A stretch of 64,000 nucleotides of DNA from Candidatus Enterococcus leclercqii (GTDB taxonomy: Bacteria > Bacillota > Bacilli > Lactobacillales > Enterococcaceae), in assembly GCF_009933135.1 (NCBI RefSeq), contig NZ_MAEH01000012.1:151276-215275 (forward strand). Direction: 5' to 3'. Below the pieces are notes generated by a model that worked only from the letters and a program-made list of their open reading frames with translations, did no database searches and was not told the DNA's origin. The position numbers and the translations under genes were made by a program. Each line of letters begins with the position of its first letter. Positions within the stretch are counted from its first letter, which is position 1. Below are positions 6,933 through 18,557 of this stretch, piece by piece.

Positions 6933-9614
6933 TTATTCTGCCCCCATCTTGCGTTGGAAGAATTTGACGATTTCTACGATTGGGATAATCGCAAAGGAAG
7001 AGCCTACCACGATTGCCCATTGGTACAAGTCCAAGTGCGCCACTTTGAAGATGTCGTTCAATCCTGGAACAATGATGATAACCATCATCAGGAAGAAGGA
7101 CAGTAAGATCGCCCAGTTAAAGGACTTGTTCTTGAAAGGTCCCACTTTGAAAAGGGATTGATGCACAGATTTCACGTTAAATGCGTGGAAGAGTTGCATC
7201 AGACCCAAGGTTGCAAAAGCCATCGTCAGTGCATCTGCGTGAATGGCATCATACCCTGCGTGAACCGGCCATTGAATGGCTGACCAGTAAACCCAAAGAA
7301 CTGTGGCAGCTTCCAAAATCCCTTGGTAGATGATTGAGCTGAAGACACCACCGGAGAAGAGATTCGAGTTACGGCCACGAGGCTTGTGGCTCATCAAATC
7401 TTTTTCAGCCGGTTCCATCCCCAAAGCAATCGCTGGGAAGGTATCAGTTACTAAGTTAATCCACAGCAAATGAATTGGTAACAGCGTATCCCAGTTCAGC
7501 ATAGTTGCGATGAACAAGGTCAGTACTTCACCCAAGTTAGCAGCCAACAAGTATTGAACAGCCTTTTGGATGTTAGAGAAGACTTTACGACCTTCTTCTA
7601 CGGCTACGACGATTGTCGCAAAGTTATCATCAGCTAAGACCATATCAGAAGCACCTTTGGAAACTTCTGTACCCGTGATCCCCATGCCGACACCGATATC
7701 TGCTTGCTTCAAAGCAGGGGCGTCATTGACACCGTCACCAGTCATGGCAACAACTTTACCTTCTTTTTGCCAAGCTTTAACGATACGGACTTTGTGTTCA
7801 GGAGATACCCGTGCATAAACCGAGTATTGTTCAACTTTTTTAGCAAATTCTTCATCAGACATCTGATTCAATTCTGCACCAGTCAAGACAGCGGCATCGT
7901 CTCCAGGTTTGATGATTCCCAGACGTCCGGCAATTGCTTCAGCAGTATCACGGTGGTCACCTGTGATCATGATTGGTCGAATACCAGCATCTTTAGCTAC
8001 CTTCACGGCATCAGCTGCTTCAGAGCGCTCTGGGTCAATCATCCCTACAAGCCCGGCAAAGATCAAATCATTTTCCACGATTTCTGATTCCATCTGTTCA
8101 GGAATTGCATCCACATACTTGAAGGCCATTCCCAACACCCGCAGTGCTTGTTTTGCCATGTCTTTGTTGTTGTTCAAGATTTTTTGTTCTTCTTCATTGG
8201 TCAATGTTTTGACTTCATCGAAGATTTGGATTTGGTTACAGCGACCCAACAAGACATCTGGTGCACCTTTGACAGCTACTAAGTAACGGCCATCAGCTTC
8301 TTGGTGGATGGTAGACATCAATTTTCTATCAGAATCAAAAGGTAGTTCTGCTACCCGTGGTTGTGCTTTGACTTTTTCAGTTACATTAAACCCTTGGTCA
8401 TTACCGAAAGCTACCAATGCCGTTTCAGTCGGATCACCAATCAGTTCGCCATTTTGCCCAATTCTCGTATCGTTGGCAAAGTTCATAATCTTCAACGCCA
8501 TATTGCCATCTGGAATATGTTGTGAAGAAGGATACTGGCGATCGTTGGTATACAATTTTTCAACTGTCATCTGGTTCAGTGTTAAAGTCCCTGTTTTATC
8601 AGAACAGATGATATCTGTAGAACCCAGTGTTTCTACTGCTGGCAGCTTGCGAATCACAGCATTTCGTTTTGCCATTACTTGAGTACCCAGCGCCAAAATG
8701 ATGGTCACGATGGCCGGCAGCCCTTCTGGAATCGCCGCAACAGCCAATGAGATGGAGGTCAACAACATTTCAGTCCAGTCTTTGTCATTGATGACTGTTC
8801 CGATAAAGAACATCACTACAGCAATCACGATGATAGCTGCAGTCAGGAATTTACCCAGATGGTTCAAGTTATTCTTTAATGGTGTTTCTGTTTCGTCTGC
8901 TTCAGCCAACATACCGGCAATCTTACCAACTTCAGTATTCATCCCAGTATTAACGACAAGGCCCTTCCCGCGACCATAAGTTACGTTGGAGTTGGAAAAT
9001 GCCATGTTAACACGGTCACCAATTCCGATTTCAGTGTCTTCCAATACCCCTAATTCTTTTTCCACGGGTACAGATTCACCGGTCAGCGCTGCTTCTTCAA
9101 TCTTCAAAGAGCTGGCTTCAATCAAACGCATGTCTGCTGGCACCACATCGCCGGCTTCCAAAAGAACCATGTCCCCGGGTACCAGTTCAGTACTTTTGAC
9201 TTTTTGCGCGTGGCCTCCACGCAATACGTTGGCATCAGGCGTTGACATGTCCCGTAACGCTTCGATAGCTTCTTCAGCCTTCGCTTCTTGAATAACGCCC
9301 ATCACCGCATTGATGATTACCACAGCCAAAATGATAATCGCATCCACGACTTCATGGCTGACTACTGCAGAGATAATTGCTGCCACCAACAGCACCAGGA
9401 TCATCAAATCCTTGAACTGCTCGAAAAACTTTTGCAGCATTGATTTTTTCTTGCCTTCTTCCAGTTCATTAGGACCGAAATCAGACAAACGTTTTTTAGC
9501 TTCCTCATTGGTTAGGCCGTCTTTGGAACTGCCCAACTCCTGCAAAACCGCGTCTTCTGTTTGCGCATAGAACTTCTTTTGCAGTTGCTGTTTCTTTGTA
9601 CTTTCTTCTGACAC
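6933..9614 (-). CDS. Type II P-type cation ATPase, probable Mn2+ (or Ca2+) exporter
   Basis: The protein has 893 residues; the GTG start at 9614 has AAGGAGGAAACAAA just upstream. The phosphorylation motif DKTGTLT has Asp339, and TGES (actuator), [12 protein letters not shown] (hinge) and PEGLP in the fourth membrane segment are intact. The transport-site residues of SERCA-type pumps are present (AANLGEV in M5 and NLVTD in M6), so the fold is calcium-pump-like. However, the mRNA leader carries a yybP-ykoY manganese riboswitch, as for Lactococcus YoaB and pneumococcal MgtA, which makes Mn2+ export the better guess. The gene is monocistronic. Confidence 0.93.
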   Translation of the reverse strand: MSEESTKKQQLQKKFYAQTEDAVLQELGSSKDGLTNEEAKKRLSDFGPNELEEGKKKSMLQKFFEQFKDLMILVLLVAAIISAVVSHEVVDAIIILAVVIINAVMGVIQEAKAEEAIEALRDMSTPDANVLRGGHAQKVKSTELVPGDMVLLEAGDVVPADMRLIEASSLKIEEAALTGESVPVEKELGVLEDTEIGIGDRVNMAFSNSNVTYGRGKGLVVNTGMNTEVGKIAGMLAEADETETPLKNNLNHLGKFLTAAIIVIAVVMFFIGTVINDKDWTEMLLTSISLAVAAIPEGLPAIVTIILALGTQVMAKRNAVIRKLPAVETLGSTDIICSDKTGTLTLNQMTVEKLYTNDRQYPSSQHIPDGNMALKIMNFANDTRIGQNGELIGDPTETALVAFGNDQGFNVTEKVKAQPRVAELPFDSDRKLMSTIHQEADGRYLVAVKGAPDVLLGRCNQIQIFDEVKTLTNEEEQKILNNNKDMAKQALRVLGMAFKYVDAIPEQMESEIVENDLIFAGLVGMIDPERSEAADAVKVAKDAGIRPIMITGDHRDTAEAIAGRLGIIKPGDDAAVLTGAELNQMSDEEFAKKVEQYSVYARVSPEHKVRIVKAWQKEGKVVAMTGDGVNDAPALKQADIGVGMGITGTEVSKGASDMVLADDNFATIVVAVEEGRKVFSNIQKAVQYLLAANLGEVLTLFIATMLNWDTLLPIHLLWINLVTDTFPAIALGMEPAEKDLMSHKPRGRNSNLFSGGVFSSIIYQGILEAATVLWVYWSAIQWPVHAGYDAIHADALTMAFATLGLMQLFHAFNVKSVHQSLFKVGPFKNKSFNWAILLSFFLMMVIIIVPGLNDIFKVAHLDLYQWAIVVGSSFAIIPIVEIVKFFQRKMGAE

Positions 9615-9879
9615 TTTGTTTCCTCCTTGTGTTGTGTGCTGCAAGCCTACAATAGATTCCATACAACAGAAGAATGAAAAAATCGTTTCTCCACTCTTTG
9701 TCTCTGCTGTACTATTATCGGAGACTTCCAATAGTAAGTGTTGCTGAAACGCCAGGTCATCGAAACCCAACTCTAAATGATAGTCGGCTCTCGGCTGTCG
9801 AGGTGTAGCAGCAGCGAACGTAAAACGTCCTCGTCATCGCCTACTTTCGTCTATTTTTCCCACCATACACTCCGAAAGT
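9615..9879 (-). other. Long 5' untranslated region between riboswitch terminator and ATPase start
   Basis: About 265 nt separate the riboswitch terminator from the GTG start. The ATPase frame stays open through part of this region but lacks a ribosome site before the GTG. Short frames here have poor ribosome sites and I do not call them genes. Confidence 0.5.
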
Positions 9880-9920
9880 AAAAAAAATAGACTTGTGTAT
9901 GCGACAACATACATAAGTCT
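9880..9920 (-). terminator. Riboswitch-controlled terminator
   Basis: On the minus strand AGACTTATGTATG pairs with CATACACAAGTCT and is followed by a run of T. Its 5' arm contains the 3' strand of the aptamer's P1 helix (CTTATG), so aptamer folding and terminator folding exclude each other. Confidence 0.88.
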
Positions 9921-10004
9921 CACTAATTAAGGCAACACCAGAAAAAGACACTTTTCGGCTGGTGATGTTGCCACAGCTTATGCTGCCAGTTACTCCCCTA
10001 TGAA
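9912..10004 (-). promoter_or_regulatory. yybP-ykoY (Mn2+) riboswitch aptamer
   Basis: Read on the minus strand, the two conserved loops of this riboswitch class are present: GGGGAGTA (9998-9991) near the 5' end and GAGAC (9921-9917) near the 3' end. P1 forms between CATAGG and CTTATG. A long helix GGCAACATCACC / GGTGTTGCC (9931-9972) sits between. Known members bind Mn2+ where the two loops meet. Because P1 overlaps the terminator, metal binding should prevent termination and switch the ATPase on. Confidence 0.87.
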
Positions 10005-10025
10005 AACAATATAAGTACAACTGAC

Positions 10026-10054
10026 ATTATATCGGAGTAGGTTATTTATAGCAA
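10026..10054 (-). promoter_or_regulatory. Promoter of the riboswitch-ATPase transcript
   Basis: On the minus strand the -10 box is TATAAT (10026-10031) and the -35 box is TTGCTA (10049-10054), with exactly 17 bp between. The predicted start near 10019 lies about 15 nt before the aptamer. Confidence 0.8.
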
Positions 10055-10350
10055 ACCTTTTCGCAGGAGATTTCCCGAAAAAAGTTAAGAAATCGCATTC
10101 AATCAGCTCTTTTTCTTTGGCTAAGAGCATCAAATTGTGTTGTTTGATTTTTTTGTATTTGCCAATCATCTAACTGCTTTCCGAACATTTTTTGAAAATT
10201 TGTAAGATAATTCTTGTTTTTTACAATGACTTTCGGTATACTCGGTTTCGTAAATGAAAACGTTTTGTCACCCACCCGATCTTGACTACCGTCTCAATCA
10301 GGTGCCTATGATAAAACCAATTTCCTCATAAAAAGGGAATTCAAGCTTAG
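10055..10350. other. Divergent intergenic region
   Basis: No gene is visible between the riboswitch promoter and the leader-peptide promoter. A sequence close to a CcpA cre site, TGAAAACGTTTTGTCA, begins near 10255 but its right half is imperfect. A TTGACT...TATGAT pair at 10282-10312 has 19-bp spacing and is a poor promoter candidate. Confidence 0.4.
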
Positions 10351-10380
10351 TTGACCCAGCCGTAAAAAGCGGTAAATAAT
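10351..10380 (+). promoter_or_regulatory. Likely promoter of the leader peptide and ABC exporter operon
   Basis: TTGACC (10351-10356) is followed after 16 bp by TAAATA (10373-10378). This would start the transcript only a few bases before the leader peptide's ribosome site. The -10 box is imperfect. Confidence 0.45.
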
Positions 10381-10400
10381 CAGGAAGGGAGGAAGCAACG

Positions 10401-10511
10401 ATGCAAAAATTCATTAACAAACTGAACGGCTTTAATCTGCATCTACACCTAATTAAATCAGCTTCCTTATCCTTACAACCTGGATGGGTCTTTTCAAACG
10501 CTGCACTTTGA
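10401..10511 (+). CDS. Regulatory leader peptide (36 aa) of the multidrug exporter operon
   Basis: The ATG at 10401 has a very strong ribosome site (GGAAGGGAGGAAGC) and opens 36 codons ending at TGA 10511. The peptide (MQKFINKLNGFNLHLHLIKS at the start) has no known family and no signal sequence. A strong terminator lies 82 nt after its stop and the exporter genes follow. The layout matches B. subtilis bmrB-bmrCD, where translation of a short peptide controls termination ahead of a drug exporter. Within the leader, AAGG/GGAAGC of the ribosome site (10385-10396) can pair with GCTTCC/CCTT (10461-10474), so translation itself may be gated. Confidence 0.65.
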   Translation: MQKFINKLNGFNLHLHLIKSASLSLQPGWVFSNAAL

Positions 10512-10808
10512 CCTCAGTGTCTATTCTTACGCTTACTTAAGGTCTCCTTGCATACTGACGCTTGAATGAACTGGTATACTTATGCCTTTTTTCGACTCTA
10601 CCCACTTGTGGGTGGAGTCTTTTTGGTTTTTCGGAGAGGCGAGGGCTGTTGTGGAGATTGTCTGTTTTCAAAATGAAGCTTTTTGAAAACTTGGTGTTTT
10701 TTAGTATGGCGTTAGTCTTACCAGCTTTTCTAACTAAACTGCCGGGTATTGTCATTTATGTATCACAGGAGTTTTCCTGTTAATTTATCGAATCGAGGAC
10801 TTATTATC
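10512..10808 (+). other. Leader region between peptide and exporter genes
   Basis: The stretch contains a possible hairpin between GCATAC (10550) and TATGC (10585), then the strong terminator, then ~180 nt of untranslated sequence up to the ribosome site GAGGA before ATG 10809. No other gene is seen. Confidence 0.5.
10594..10631 (+). terminator. Attenuator terminator upstream of the ABC exporter
   Basis: GACTCTACCCAC and GTGGGTGGAGTC form a 12-bp stem (one wobble position) with a 2-nt loop, followed by TTTTTGGTTTTT. It lies inside the operon leader, after the leader peptide and before the first exporter gene. TGGGT inside the leader peptide gene (10484-10488) can pair with ACCCA of the 5' arm. 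Confidence 0.88.
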
Positions 10809-12554
10809 ATGAAAAATATTTTTGCTTATCTCTGGTCGTATTTTAAACAGCACAAAGGGCGCTACACAGTCGTTGTGACCTTTATGTTGGTGGCCAGCGC
10901 CATGTATGTGGCGCCTACCTACCTCATACGACTGTTTATCGATGCTATTTTGCAAGACGACTTCAATCACGGGACACTGCTTTTTTATACTGGCTTGTTC
11001 TTGGGTTCCATTCTCGTGGCTTATCTCACTGAGTTCGTCTGGAATTATTACTTGTTTATCGGCTCTTATGACATGCAAAGAAAGCTCCGGGGCGAGATGA
11101 TGGGACACTTTTTGAAAATGAGCCCGCCTTTTTATCATCGCTTCCGCACGGGGGACTTGATGACTCGAGCCAATGATGATGTTCAAGTGATGGGGATGAC
11201 GATTGGCTACGGCCTGATGGTTTTCTTAAACACTAGTGTCTACTTGGCGTTCATTGTGGGGATGATGGCCGTCACAGTTAGTTGGAAACTGACCTTGATT
11301 GCCTTGATTCCCATGCCTTTTCTAGCTTATTTCATCTTCAAATGGGGTTCATTGGTAGATGCCAAATTTACTGAAGCCCAAAACGCCGTCTCTGAGATGA
11401 ACAGCGAAGTGTTGGAAATCATTGATGGCATTCGCGTAGTGCGAGCATTCGGTTTGGAGTCTGCTACCACTAGTCAATTCAACGAAAAAACCGGGGAAAC
11501 CTTAGCCAAAAACAACGAAGTCTCTGAAATCGACTCCCGTTTTGGGCCCTTGATTACGATTTTATTGGCCATTAGTTTTGTCATGAGCTTCGGTGCTGGT
11601 GCCTTTTTGGTAGCCAAACAAGAGATTACCGTGGGAGCAATGGTTTCCTTTCAAGTCTATTTGGGTATGGTGGTTTGGCCGATGATCTCAGCTGGGGATT
11701 TGGTGAATGTGATGCAGCAAGGTGCCGCTTCATGGCGCCGGATCAGTGAAGTTCTTCATACCGGTGACGGCCTCGAAAAAGACGGGCAACATAAACTTGC
11801 CACAGTCGATACCTTTCGTTTCCAACAATTCAGTTTTCGCTATCCAGAAAGCTCCCGTCCCGTTCTTAATGCTGTTGATTTAACCATCGCTAAAGGGGAT
11901 ATCATCGGGATTGTGGGCAAGACCGGCAGCGGGAAGACAACGCTCTTGCGACAATTTGGTCATCATTATCCTTATTCAGATCAAGTCCCTTTCATCAACG
12001 AGCATCTTCTGACCGATTATCAGACTGACGACCTGCGGCAAAAGTTTGCTGAAGTGCCTCAAGAACACACACTGTTTTCTCGTACAATTCGCGAAAATCT
12101 GTTGTTCGGAGATGCCAATGCAACCGAGGAGCAGCTGTGGCAGGCTTTAGAAACTGCCTGTTTTGCCGCTGAAGTTCGGGAAATGAAAGACGGTCTGGAA
12201 ACTATGGTCGGCGAAAAAGGGGTTTCACTTTCCGGCGGACAGAAACAGCGCTTATCATTGGCCCGGGCCTTCTTACGAAACAGCGAATTTCTGCTGTTAG
12301 ACGATGCGTTGTCGGCAGTAGATGCCAAAACAGAACAAAGCATCATCGAAAATCTACGAAATCTCGAGCAGTCCCCCACCTTGGTAATCATTACCCACCG
12401 TCTGTCTGCCATTACTCAGGCCAATAAAATTATTGTCTTAGAAGACGGCGGCATCATTCAACGGGGCAGACACGCTGAATTGATTACACAGCCTGGTTGG
12501 TATCAAGAACAATACCATCATCAACAAATCAAAGGAGGTGGCGTTCATGTTTAA
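10809..12554 (+). CDS. Heterodimeric multidrug ABC exporter half, degenerate-site subunit (BmrC/EfrC type)
   Basis: The protein has 581 residues: six membrane segments (about 1-300) then an ATPase domain. The Walker A motif is GKTGSGKTT, the signature LSGGQKQRLSLARA, and the Walker B LLLDDALSAVDA. The residue after Walker B is Asp instead of the catalytic Glu, the hallmark of the non-hydrolysing site in exporters such as BmrCD, LmrCD and EfrCD. ATG 10809 with GAGGA upstream was chosen over a longer frame without a ribosome site. Its last 8 bp overlap the partner gene. Expected substrates are drugs and dyes; exact substrates are unknown. Confidence 0.9.
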   Translation: MKNIFAYLWSYFKQHKGRYTVVVTFMLVASAMYVAPTYLIRLFIDAILQDDFNHGTLLFYTGLFLGSILVAYLTEFVWNYYLFIGSYDMQRKLRGEMMGHFLKMSPPFYHRFRTGDLMTRANDDVQVMGMTIGYGLMVFLNTSVYLAFIVGMMAVTVSWKLTLIALIPMPFLAYFIFKWGSLVDAKFTEAQNAVSEMNSEVLEIIDGIRVVRAFGLESATTSQFNEKTGETLAKNNEVSEIDSRFGPLITILLAISFVMSFGAGAFLVAKQEITVGAMVSFQVYLGMVVWPMISAGDLVNVMQQGAASWRRISEVLHTGDGLEKDGQHKLATVDTFRFQQFSFRYPESSRPVLNAVDLTIAKGDIIGIVGKTGSGKTTLLRQFGHHYPYSDQVPFINEHLLTDYQTDDLRQKFAEVPQEHTLFSRTIRENLLFGDANATEEQLWQALETACFAAEVREMKDGLETMVGEKGVSLSGGQKQRLSLARAFLRNSEFLLLDDALSAVDAKTEQSIIENLRNLEQSPTLVIITHRLSAITQANKIIVLEDGGIIQRGRHAELITQPGWYQEQYHHQQIKGGGVHV

Positions 12555-14295
12555 GACGATTCTCCGTCTTTTCAGCTATCTGAAATACCATAAAAGAACC
12601 TTCATCTTAGGGACAGTTCTATTAATTACCGCAGCGGCCTTGGAACTTTGCTCGCCGCTTTTAGCAAAACGTTCCCTCGATGATGTTATGACTCCTGCTT
12701 TTAAAACTGGCCAATTGAACACCCAACTCTTAGTGATGCTGCTATCCGGATACTTGCTGATCAATCTGATTGGTTCACTGTTTCGCTACATCAGTATCCT
12801 TCGCTTGCGGAAAATGGCCAACATGATTGTCAAACAAATGCGGGATGAACTCTTTGATCACATGCATCGTTTGCCAGTGTCTTATTTTGACAGTATTCCA
12901 GCGGGAAAAATCGTTGCCCGTATTACGAATGATACTGAGGTCCTGCGCTCCAATTTTTACGTCAATGTCTTGAGTAACATGCTCAGCAATTTGATTTCAA
13001 TTATCGGCGTCTTCATCGCCATCACCCTCTTAAATCACTGGTTAGGTCTAGCGTTATTGATTTTGGTGCCAATTCTTTTGATTTGGCAGCGATTTTACAC
13101 CAAATACGCCACTCGCTACAACTTGGATATCCGGGAATATACCTCCCAGATCAGCGGACAGTTGAATGAATTTGTACAAGGCATGCCCGTAATCCAGGCC
13201 TTCCAACGGGAAACGCAGCTGTTAGCTGAATTTAAGGACACTGTTGGAAAATGGCACGATGCCGGCAAGAAATATCTACGTCTTGATTCAGCAGTTGCTT
13301 GGGGCTTTGCCAACGTCTTACGAAACGGCACCATTTTGGCGGTGATCTACGCCCTCTCCTCTTTATTTCTAGATGGTCGTATGTCACTATCTGCCGGCTT
13401 GCTGTATATTTTTATTGATTATATCAACCGTCTTTTCGACCCCATCGATGGCATGATCCAAATTTTTGCCAATATCCAGCAGTCCCTGGCAGCTGGTACC
13501 CGCATCTTTGAATTCGCCGATGAACCAATTGAAAATCAAGAGGGTGTTGAATTAGTCGTCACGGACGGTGCTGTGCGCTTTGAGCAGGTTTCCTTTGGCT
13601 ATTTGCCGGAGACTCCGGTTCTCCACAAGATTGATTTTGCTGCGGCGGCCGGTGAGACAATTGCTTTAGTGGGGCATACGGGCTCGGGAAAATCCAGTAT
13701 TTTAAATCTGTTATTCCGCTTTTATGATCCTCAAGCTGGACAAATTGTGATTGATGAGCAGGTAATTGAAGCCTGTAACCGTCACAGTGTCAGACGTCAC
13801 ATGGCTATCGTTTTGCAAGATCCCTATCTTTTTACTGGGACTATTGCCACAAATATCAGCATGGGAGACCCCGCCATCAGTGATGACATGGTGACAGACG
13901 CCTTAGAAAAAGTCGGTGCCGGCTATTTGATCGGACGTTATGATCAAGGAATTCATCATCCTGTCGTAGAAAAGGGGAATGAATTTTCTAGCGGCGAGCG
14001 TCAATTGATCAGCTTTGCCCGAGCATTGGTATTTGATCCTAAGATTTTAATCTTGGACGAAGCCACTAGTCATGTAGACACTGAAACAGAAGCCATCATT
14101 CAAAAAGCGATGCAGGTGTTGCAAAAAGGCCGGACGACCTTCATGATTGCCCATCGTCTGTCTACCATTAAAGAAGCCGATCAAATCCTAGTTTTGGATA
14201 AAGGACGCATCGTTGAGCAAGGAAATCACCACTCCCTCTTACAACAGGCTGGCATCTATCAGCAGATGTATCAAATGCAGGCCGAACAGTTGTAA
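12547..14295 (+). CDS. Heterodimeric multidrug ABC exporter half, canonical subunit (BmrD/EfrD type)
   Basis: The protein has 582 residues with an N-terminal six-helix membrane domain and a C-terminal ATPase domain. Walker A is GHTGSGKSS, the signature is FSSGERQLISFARA, and the Walker B LILDEATSHVDT keeps the catalytic Glu, unlike its partner. IAHRLST supplies the switch histidine. The ribosome site AAAGGAGG lies inside the end of the preceding gene and the overlap indicates coupled, equimolar synthesis. It is shorter than B. subtilis BmrD (673 aa), closer to EfrD or LmrD. Confidence 0.9.
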   Translation: MFKTILRLFSYLKYHKRTFILGTVLLITAAALELCSPLLAKRSLDDVMTPAFKTGQLNTQLLVMLLSGYLLINLIGSLFRYISILRLRKMANMIVKQMRDELFDHMHRLPVSYFDSIPAGKIVARITNDTEVLRSNFYVNVLSNMLSNLISIIGVFIAITLLNHWLGLALLILVPILLIWQRFYTKYATRYNLDIREYTSQISGQLNEFVQGMPVIQAFQRETQLLAEFKDTVGKWHDAGKKYLRLDSAVAWGFANVLRNGTILAVIYALSSLFLDGRMSLSAGLLYIFIDYINRLFDPIDGMIQIFANIQQSLAAGTRIFEFADEPIENQEGVELVVTDGAVRFEQVSFGYLPETPVLHKIDFAAAAGETIALVGHTGSGKSSILNLLFRFYDPQAGQIVIDEQVIEACNRHSVRRHMAIVLQDPYLFTGTIATNISMGDPAISDDMVTDALEKVGAGYLIGRYDQGIHHPVVEKGNEFSSGERQLISFARALVFDPKILILDEATSHVDTETEAIIQKAMQVLQKGRTTFMIAHRLSTIKEADQILVLDKGRIVEQGNHHSLLQQAGIYQQMYQMQAEQL

Positions 14296-14362
14296 TCGGC
14301 GGTTTCCAGGAATCGTCGCTGTCTGTTTATGAAGTAAGAAAGTACCCCGCCCAATCGAAAAT

Positions 14363-14401
14363 GCTCCGGCACCAGTTAAACTGTGTGCCGGAGCGTTTTT
14401 T
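14363..14401 (+). terminator. Terminator of the exporter operon
   Basis: GCTCCGGCAC (14363-14372) and GTGCCGGAGC (14385-14394) form a perfect 10-bp GC-rich stem followed by GTTTTTTG. Confidence 0.92.
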
Positions 14402-14525
14402 GATAATGGACTTTTACAAAACCAGCGGGTATCGCTTACGCCAAATTTGCCACAGGTAGAAAGAAGCGAAACCCGCTTCTATTCTTATACGCGAGTTTCA
14501 ATGAATCCTGTACTTCTCTTCATAC

Positions 14526-14567
14526 AAAAAAGTACCCTGTGAACAGACAACTGCTCACAAGGCACGT
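14526..14567 (-). terminator. Terminator of metG
   Basis: On the minus strand a 14-pair stem (several G-U pairs) between GTGCCTTGTGAGCA and TGTTCACAGGGTAC ends in TTTTTTG. Confidence 0.78.
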
Positions 14568-14606
14568 ATCATTCAGCTAACATTCATCCAGTATTCATTT
14601 AAATTT

Positions 14607-16979
<2,373 letters not shown>

Positions 16980-17255
16980 ATGGAAAAAAAACACCGCTAT
17001 TTAATTACAATCATTACCGTATTGACCTTCGTGCATATGGTTTTTTGTACCTTCTACCCGACGCTTTCCGCCTATTTCAATACTCACGATCACTTGCGCA
17101 GCTTTTTAACCGCTGTTCAACTGATTCGTGCCGTCTTCTTAACCGGCATTGCCTTTAGCGGCTTTATCGCCATCAAAGACCGTGCCAAAAAGATTGTGCC
17201 CTTTTATTTAGTCCTCTTTTTGTTCAACCTGGTGATTCCATTTATTTTTCGTTAG
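16980..17255 (+). CDS. Small three-helix membrane protein of unknown function (91 aa)
   Basis: The protein has about three hydrophobic segments (residues ~8-28, 42-62, 70-90), so it should sit in the membrane. No family is recognised. The ATG has no good ribosome site directly upstream; the best one (AGGAAG, 16940-16945) serves a GTG at 16946 in another frame. That frame runs into the eight A at 16983-16990, where the real frame begins. A different start, coupled re-initiation or slippage at the A run are all possible. Confidence 0.6.
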   Translation: MEKKHRYLITIITVLTFVHMVFCTFYPTLSAYFNTHDHLRSFLTAVQLIRAVFLTGIAFSGFIAIKDRAKKIVPFYLVLFLFNLVIPFIFR

Positions 17256-17385
17256 TCGCCTTTCACCGAACACTGCTTGCCAAACATGGTACAATAAATG
17301 AGAAATAGGAAAGAACTAGGCCTGGTGCTGCGTGAAAAGCAGCCAGTCCATGGGTCTTACTATCTGAGAAATGTGGGGGTCTCTC

Positions 17386-18216
17386 ATGAAAGAATTTGCT
17401 GATAAAGCAGCCGAAAAACAATATTACGAACAATCTGCCACAGAAGCAGAATTTTTGGACTGGTATCATCGCCAGGATCACCCAGAATACATCAAACCTT
17501 CGTTGACTGTTGACATGGTTCTCATGTGTTACAACAAGGAAGAAGATCAATTAAAAACTTTGCTGATTCGTCGTAAAAGTCATCCATATCGCAACTCATG
17601 GGCTTTACCGGGTGGATTTGTTGAACAAGGTGAATCCACTGATGACAGTGTTATTCGAGAAACCAAAGAAGAAACCGGCGTCACCATTGGCCAACACAAC
17701 ATCGAACAACTCCACACCTTCAGCACTCCTGATCGGGATCCTCGAGGCTGGGTCGTGACAGTCAGTTATCTGGCTTTTATTGGAGAAGAGCCCCTCATCG
17801 CAGGTGACGACGCCAATGAAGTTCGTTGGTTCAATATGGAACGTCGCGGCAATCAGCTGTGCTTGAGTTCCGGCGGTGTTGAAATCATTTTGGACTTAAA
17901 TACTGGGGTTTCCATCGGTCACGATACGTTGGCCTTTGACCATAGCCAGATCATCTTGAAAGCCTTCAAACGCGTGGCGAATAAAATGGAACATGAGCCG
18001 TTGGTTTTGCAAGTTCTAGGTGACACCTTTACCATCACCGAAGCCCGCAAAGTATTTGCCAAGTTCTGGGGCGTGGATTTTCGCTCCATTGATCATTCCA
18101 ATTACAAAAAGGCCATGTTGCAGTACTTTGATGAAATTGGTGAACGGCCATTGGGAATTGGGCGTCCTTCCAAGATTTACCAGCTAAAAAAAGAAGTGCT
18201 TACTGGCAGAAGATAA
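17386..18216 (+). CDS. NrtR-like regulator with intact Nudix domain
   Basis: The protein has 276 residues. The N-terminal part holds a complete Nudix box, GGFVEQGE...RETKEETGV (about residues 80-103). The C-terminal ~90 residues (FTITEARKVFAKFWGV... RPSKIYQL) form the winged helix typical of NrtR, a repressor of NAD-salvage genes that senses ADP-ribose. All Nudix catalytic glutamates are kept, so hydrolase activity is possible. ATG 17386 follows GGGGG by 7 nt; an in-frame ATG at 17371 is an alternative. No NAD gene is adjacent, so targets lie elsewhere or it regulates another pathway. Confidence 0.83.
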   Translation: MKEFADKAAEKQYYEQSATEAEFLDWYHRQDHPEYIKPSLTVDMVLMCYNKEEDQLKTLLIRRKSHPYRNSWALPGGFVEQGESTDDSVIRETKEETGVTIGQHNIEQLHTFSTPDRDPRGWVVTVSYLAFIGEEPLIAGDDANEVRWFNMERRGNQLCLSSGGVEIILDLNTGVSIGHDTLAFDHSQIILKAFKRVANKMEHEPLVLQVLGDTFTITEARKVFAKFWGVDFRSIDHSNYKKAMLQYFDEIGERPLGIGRPSKIYQLKKEVLTGRR

Positions 18217-18291
18217 ATTGAATAATTCATATGCGTTGAACCTAACCCTGTCCCCCTCTTATAAAGGCACACACGAGCAAATGTGAACTGT

Positions 18292-18347
18292 AAGGAAAAG
18301 ACGACTGGCCGCCACTAAAATCAGTGGCAACTAGTCGTCTTTTCCTT
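18292..18347 (+). terminator. Terminator of the NrtR-like gene
   Basis: AAGGAAAAGACGACT and AGTCGTCTTTTCCTT are perfect 15-bp complements enclosing an inner GCCACT/AGTGGC hairpin. It can work on both strands. Confidence 0.9.
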
Positions 18348-18474
18348 ATTTCAAATCATAAACCAACAGCATCCCAATTTTTAAGTCTGTGTTCACCCTT
18401 GAATAGACTAATGGATTTGCCTTTTGCGCTTGAAAATTATGAATTTTGACTCCCTTTTAGTTACTTAAGTTTTC

Positions 18475-18518
18475 AGCCGGCTTCTGTAAAGGCGAATCGT
18501 TACCGGCTTTTTCTTAAG
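18475..18518 (+). promoter_or_regulatory. Possible attenuator hairpin upstream of aac(6')-I
   Basis: AGCCGG and CCGGCT enclose 22 nt, followed by TTTTTCTT, 40 nt before the gene's ATG. It resembles an intrinsic terminator in a leader; the promoter is not clear, so a role in control is only possible. Confidence 0.35.
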
Positions 18519-18557
18519 ACTGGTAAAATAGCACTAAATGAAAAAGCAGGTGATGAA

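Larger units (their letters stand above)
14296..14606. other. Convergent intergenic region
   Basis: The region holds one terminator for the exporter operon and one for metG; nothing else is recognised. Confidence 0.6.
18217..18557. other. Intergenic region before aac(6')-I
   Basis: It holds the NrtR terminator and a leader hairpin upstream of the acetyltransferase gene. AGCCGG (18475-18480) pairs with CCGGCT (18503-18508), is followed by five T, and is flanked by CTTAAG on both sides. No further gene is seen. Confidence 0.5.

Noticed and set aside
10253..10268. A CcpA cre site (TGAAAACGTTTTGTCA)
   Set aside because: The right half departs from the consensus and its position does not fit either promoter well.
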